Assembly: GCA_907165065.1 (NCBI GenBank)
Contig: OU015526.1
Location: 65,433,723-65,497,722 of the forward strand
Direction of reading: 5' to 3'
Origin: Caprimulgus europaeus
Taxonomy: Eukaryota; Chordata; Aves; Caprimulgiformes; Caprimulgidae
DNA length: 64,000 nucleotides
This document shows positions 62,161 through 64,000 of this stretch, piece after piece. Below the pieces are notes generated by a model. That model was given only the letters and a program-made list of their open reading frames with translations. It was not told where the DNA came from and did not search any database. A program made the position numbers and the translations under genes. Numbering within the stretch: position 1 is the first letter of the stretch; the number at the start of each line of letters is the position of its first letter.

Positions 62161-64000
62161 AGTGGTGGTCTCTATTTTACCACATTGTATTAGCAACTGC
62201 CCCCACTTAAAAAAAGGTTCACAGCTTCATCCTCTGTTCTTCCACTGATATAACTGAAGACAAAAGCTTTTAAAATCTTTTATTAATCTTAGTGGTTTAA
62301 TTCCTCACTGGCTAAAGGGCTGTTATAGGTTAACTTACTAACACATTTATATACTAAAACTATTGTAAATTGGTTTTGGAAGGTAACGTTGTACTGCATT
62401 ATACTCAATGCATTCAAAATGAATACCGCTTCTAAGAGTGACATTCATTTCTGGCAGGAACTGAAACAAAATTGGACCAGTTTAAATGAGATTGACATTA
62501 ATATATCACTGAGCAGTTAGTTATATCACATGAATTAGATATTACAAATTCAAGAATCATTTGTTATGCTTTTAGTACAAATTTTCCTGACATAAGTGAG
62601 ATAGAGATAAATAGCCAGTCACAAAGATGTCATTTGGTCTCTTGGGGCTATATTGATGACTCCTCCTGAGAAATTCTAGCAGCAGTTTACCCTGCAATAA
62701 AATGTGGAAGTGGGCATCCATGGTTTTTGTAGGGATCTTTTATGATTGTTTCCTCATATTTTAATATTGGGTTTTATGAGGATTGTGCGTGTGTGTTTTG
62801 GCAGAAGAAACTCCATTGAGAAACTTTGGAGTCTCCTCAATTTAACAGACATTAAAAGAAATGTCATAAGGAAAAATGAGTTCTACTTTGTTACTGCTTC
62901 CAGTGGGAGGAGAACAGCTGTAGGTAATGAGGCTTTATTCTGAGTATTACTTGGCTATATCTTTACTTTTCTCAGATCTACCTTGCACAGCCCTTCTGGA
63001 TGTCGATATTCTCACAGTTCCAGTAATTACATTCAAGTTGTTAATACTTTAAAAAAAGTTAATTATTTGCATGATCACATTTTATTTTTATAGATTCCTT
63101 CTATATTGTTATATTATGTTGAAATGTTCAAAATCTTTTCTCTTGGAGGTTTGGGGGAATTTAGTAGCAAATTTAGGAATGCTGCCTTCTTGTTTTGGTT
63201 CAAGACAAAAATTCAGAAATGCCAGAATTATCTCTTCTAACTCACCCAGATGTTGGCATTGACCTGCACTCAGGCTAGGTATTCTTTCTCAAGCACAGTT
63301 TTGTGACTCTGGCTCTTGTGGGCAGAGTAAGCACTTCTGATACTAGAGCCAGCAGACAGGCTTTGTTTATCTGTAGCAGGATGGCAATCAGCAGTTGCTC
63401 TGGCAGCAGACAGGCTTCCTCTCTTTAAACAAAGGTATCAGAAGATGCTTGATGATGGTAGCACCCATTTAGAAATGTCTGAGTGGAGATGTGTATTACA
63501 GACAAATTCTTTTTATTTATTGTATCTCTGACTGGCATGACACAAGTCTGACTGTTTAGCTTTTCCCTGGGGCTGTACAGTGGAAGCGTGTCCTCTCTGT
63601 GCGCACAGAACCCGCTGGCATCGATGCATAACTGGGTGCGGCTGTGAGCCCGCGAGGACTTGAGCCTCATGGGCCTCAACTTACTCTTTTGAAACTAGTT
63701 CTGTCTTCCAGTGATGTAAATGAAGGTGCCCTCACACAGTAGGGAAAAGCAAGACCAGCTACGTGCTTGAAGTGCCTTTTCTTTTAACATGCACGTTCCT
63801 TGAACGCTGCCTGAAATGACCAACAGCAGAATGTGAAAAGGAAAGCTGAAGCTTCTGCTAATGCAATCCCAAATCACCTGTTACAGCAGGACTGAATATT
63901 TACTGAAGAAACATAATCACAAAATTAAATTAATGTAAACACTGCCAACACAACCTCACAAAGGTGGAAAAATCTAAAAATCTCTTTTCCCCTAGTCATG
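62161..64000. other. Unique DNA, no gene found
   Basis: Region 62440-62600 is AT-rich with TTAAT/ATTAG words. At 63590-63670 there is a small cluster of CpGs (tgtgcgcacagaacccg, agcccgcgaggactt), below island density. No coding gene recognised before the window ends. Confidence 0.5.

Noticed and set aside
1..64000. CRISPR arrays, bacterial operons, phage or plasmid elements
   Set aside because: No regularly spaced direct repeats with unique spacers, no dense coding, and the repeats are clearly vertebrate.

Overview
This window looks like bird (Aves) nuclear DNA from a gene-poor, AT-rich part of a large chromosome, either intergenic or inside a very long intron. The assignment rests on repeats. 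There are three recent-type CR1 LINE 3' ends of avian character, including the tail built on ATTCTATG or ATTCTGTG and the phrase 'ggaagggacctcagagatca'. There is a solo endogenous-retrovirus LTR of a type familiar from bird genomes. Several much older amniote CR1/L3 and MIR/L2-like fossils are also present. Assignment below the level of birds is not possible by eye.

I found no protein-coding gene and no structural RNA gene that I can support. The open reading frames are short, overlap each other on both strands, match no family I recognise and lack exon structure. The only ones with a recognisable origin are decayed pieces of CR1 ORF2 at 15.99-16.55 kb, 22.4-22.8 kb, 36.2-36.5 kb and 54.3-54.5 kb.

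Layout. 1-15.9 kb: AT-rich unique DNA with homopolymer and T/G low-complexity tracts and a perfect AT-rich palindrome at 4.04 kb. 15.9-16.6 kb: a plus-strand CR1. 16.6-21.6 kb: unique DNA. 21.6-22.9 kb: the most unusual locus, a C-rich 17-bp minisatellite joined to a 340-bp CpG island (about 39 CpGs, GC boxes, a 13-bp perfect hairpin), followed by a minus-strand CR1. That CR1 is flanked by two diverged copies of a 44-bp sequence. 25.6-27.0 kb: ancient CR1 and MIR/L2-like remains, apparently nested. 32.3 kb: a 25-nt segment with strong splice signals on both sides. 36.0-37.0 kb: fossil of the 5' (endonuclease) half of a CR1/L3 element. 38.3-38.9 kb: a complete solo LTR with a 5-bp target-site duplication. 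42.4-45.6 kb: unique sequence rich in homeodomain-like sites, my best guess for conserved regulatory DNA. 50.8 kb: 30 uninterrupted ATTTT units. 54.3 and 56.4 kb: two further CR1 3' ends. 61.25 kb: 23 uninterrupted ATT units. 61.7-62.2 kb: a long pyrimidine-biased stretch.

No genes work together here. The one plausible transcription start is the CpG island at about 21.8-22.1 kb. I did not find a new enzymatic, immune or mobile system. Claims about sequence conservation or expression are inference and are marked as such.
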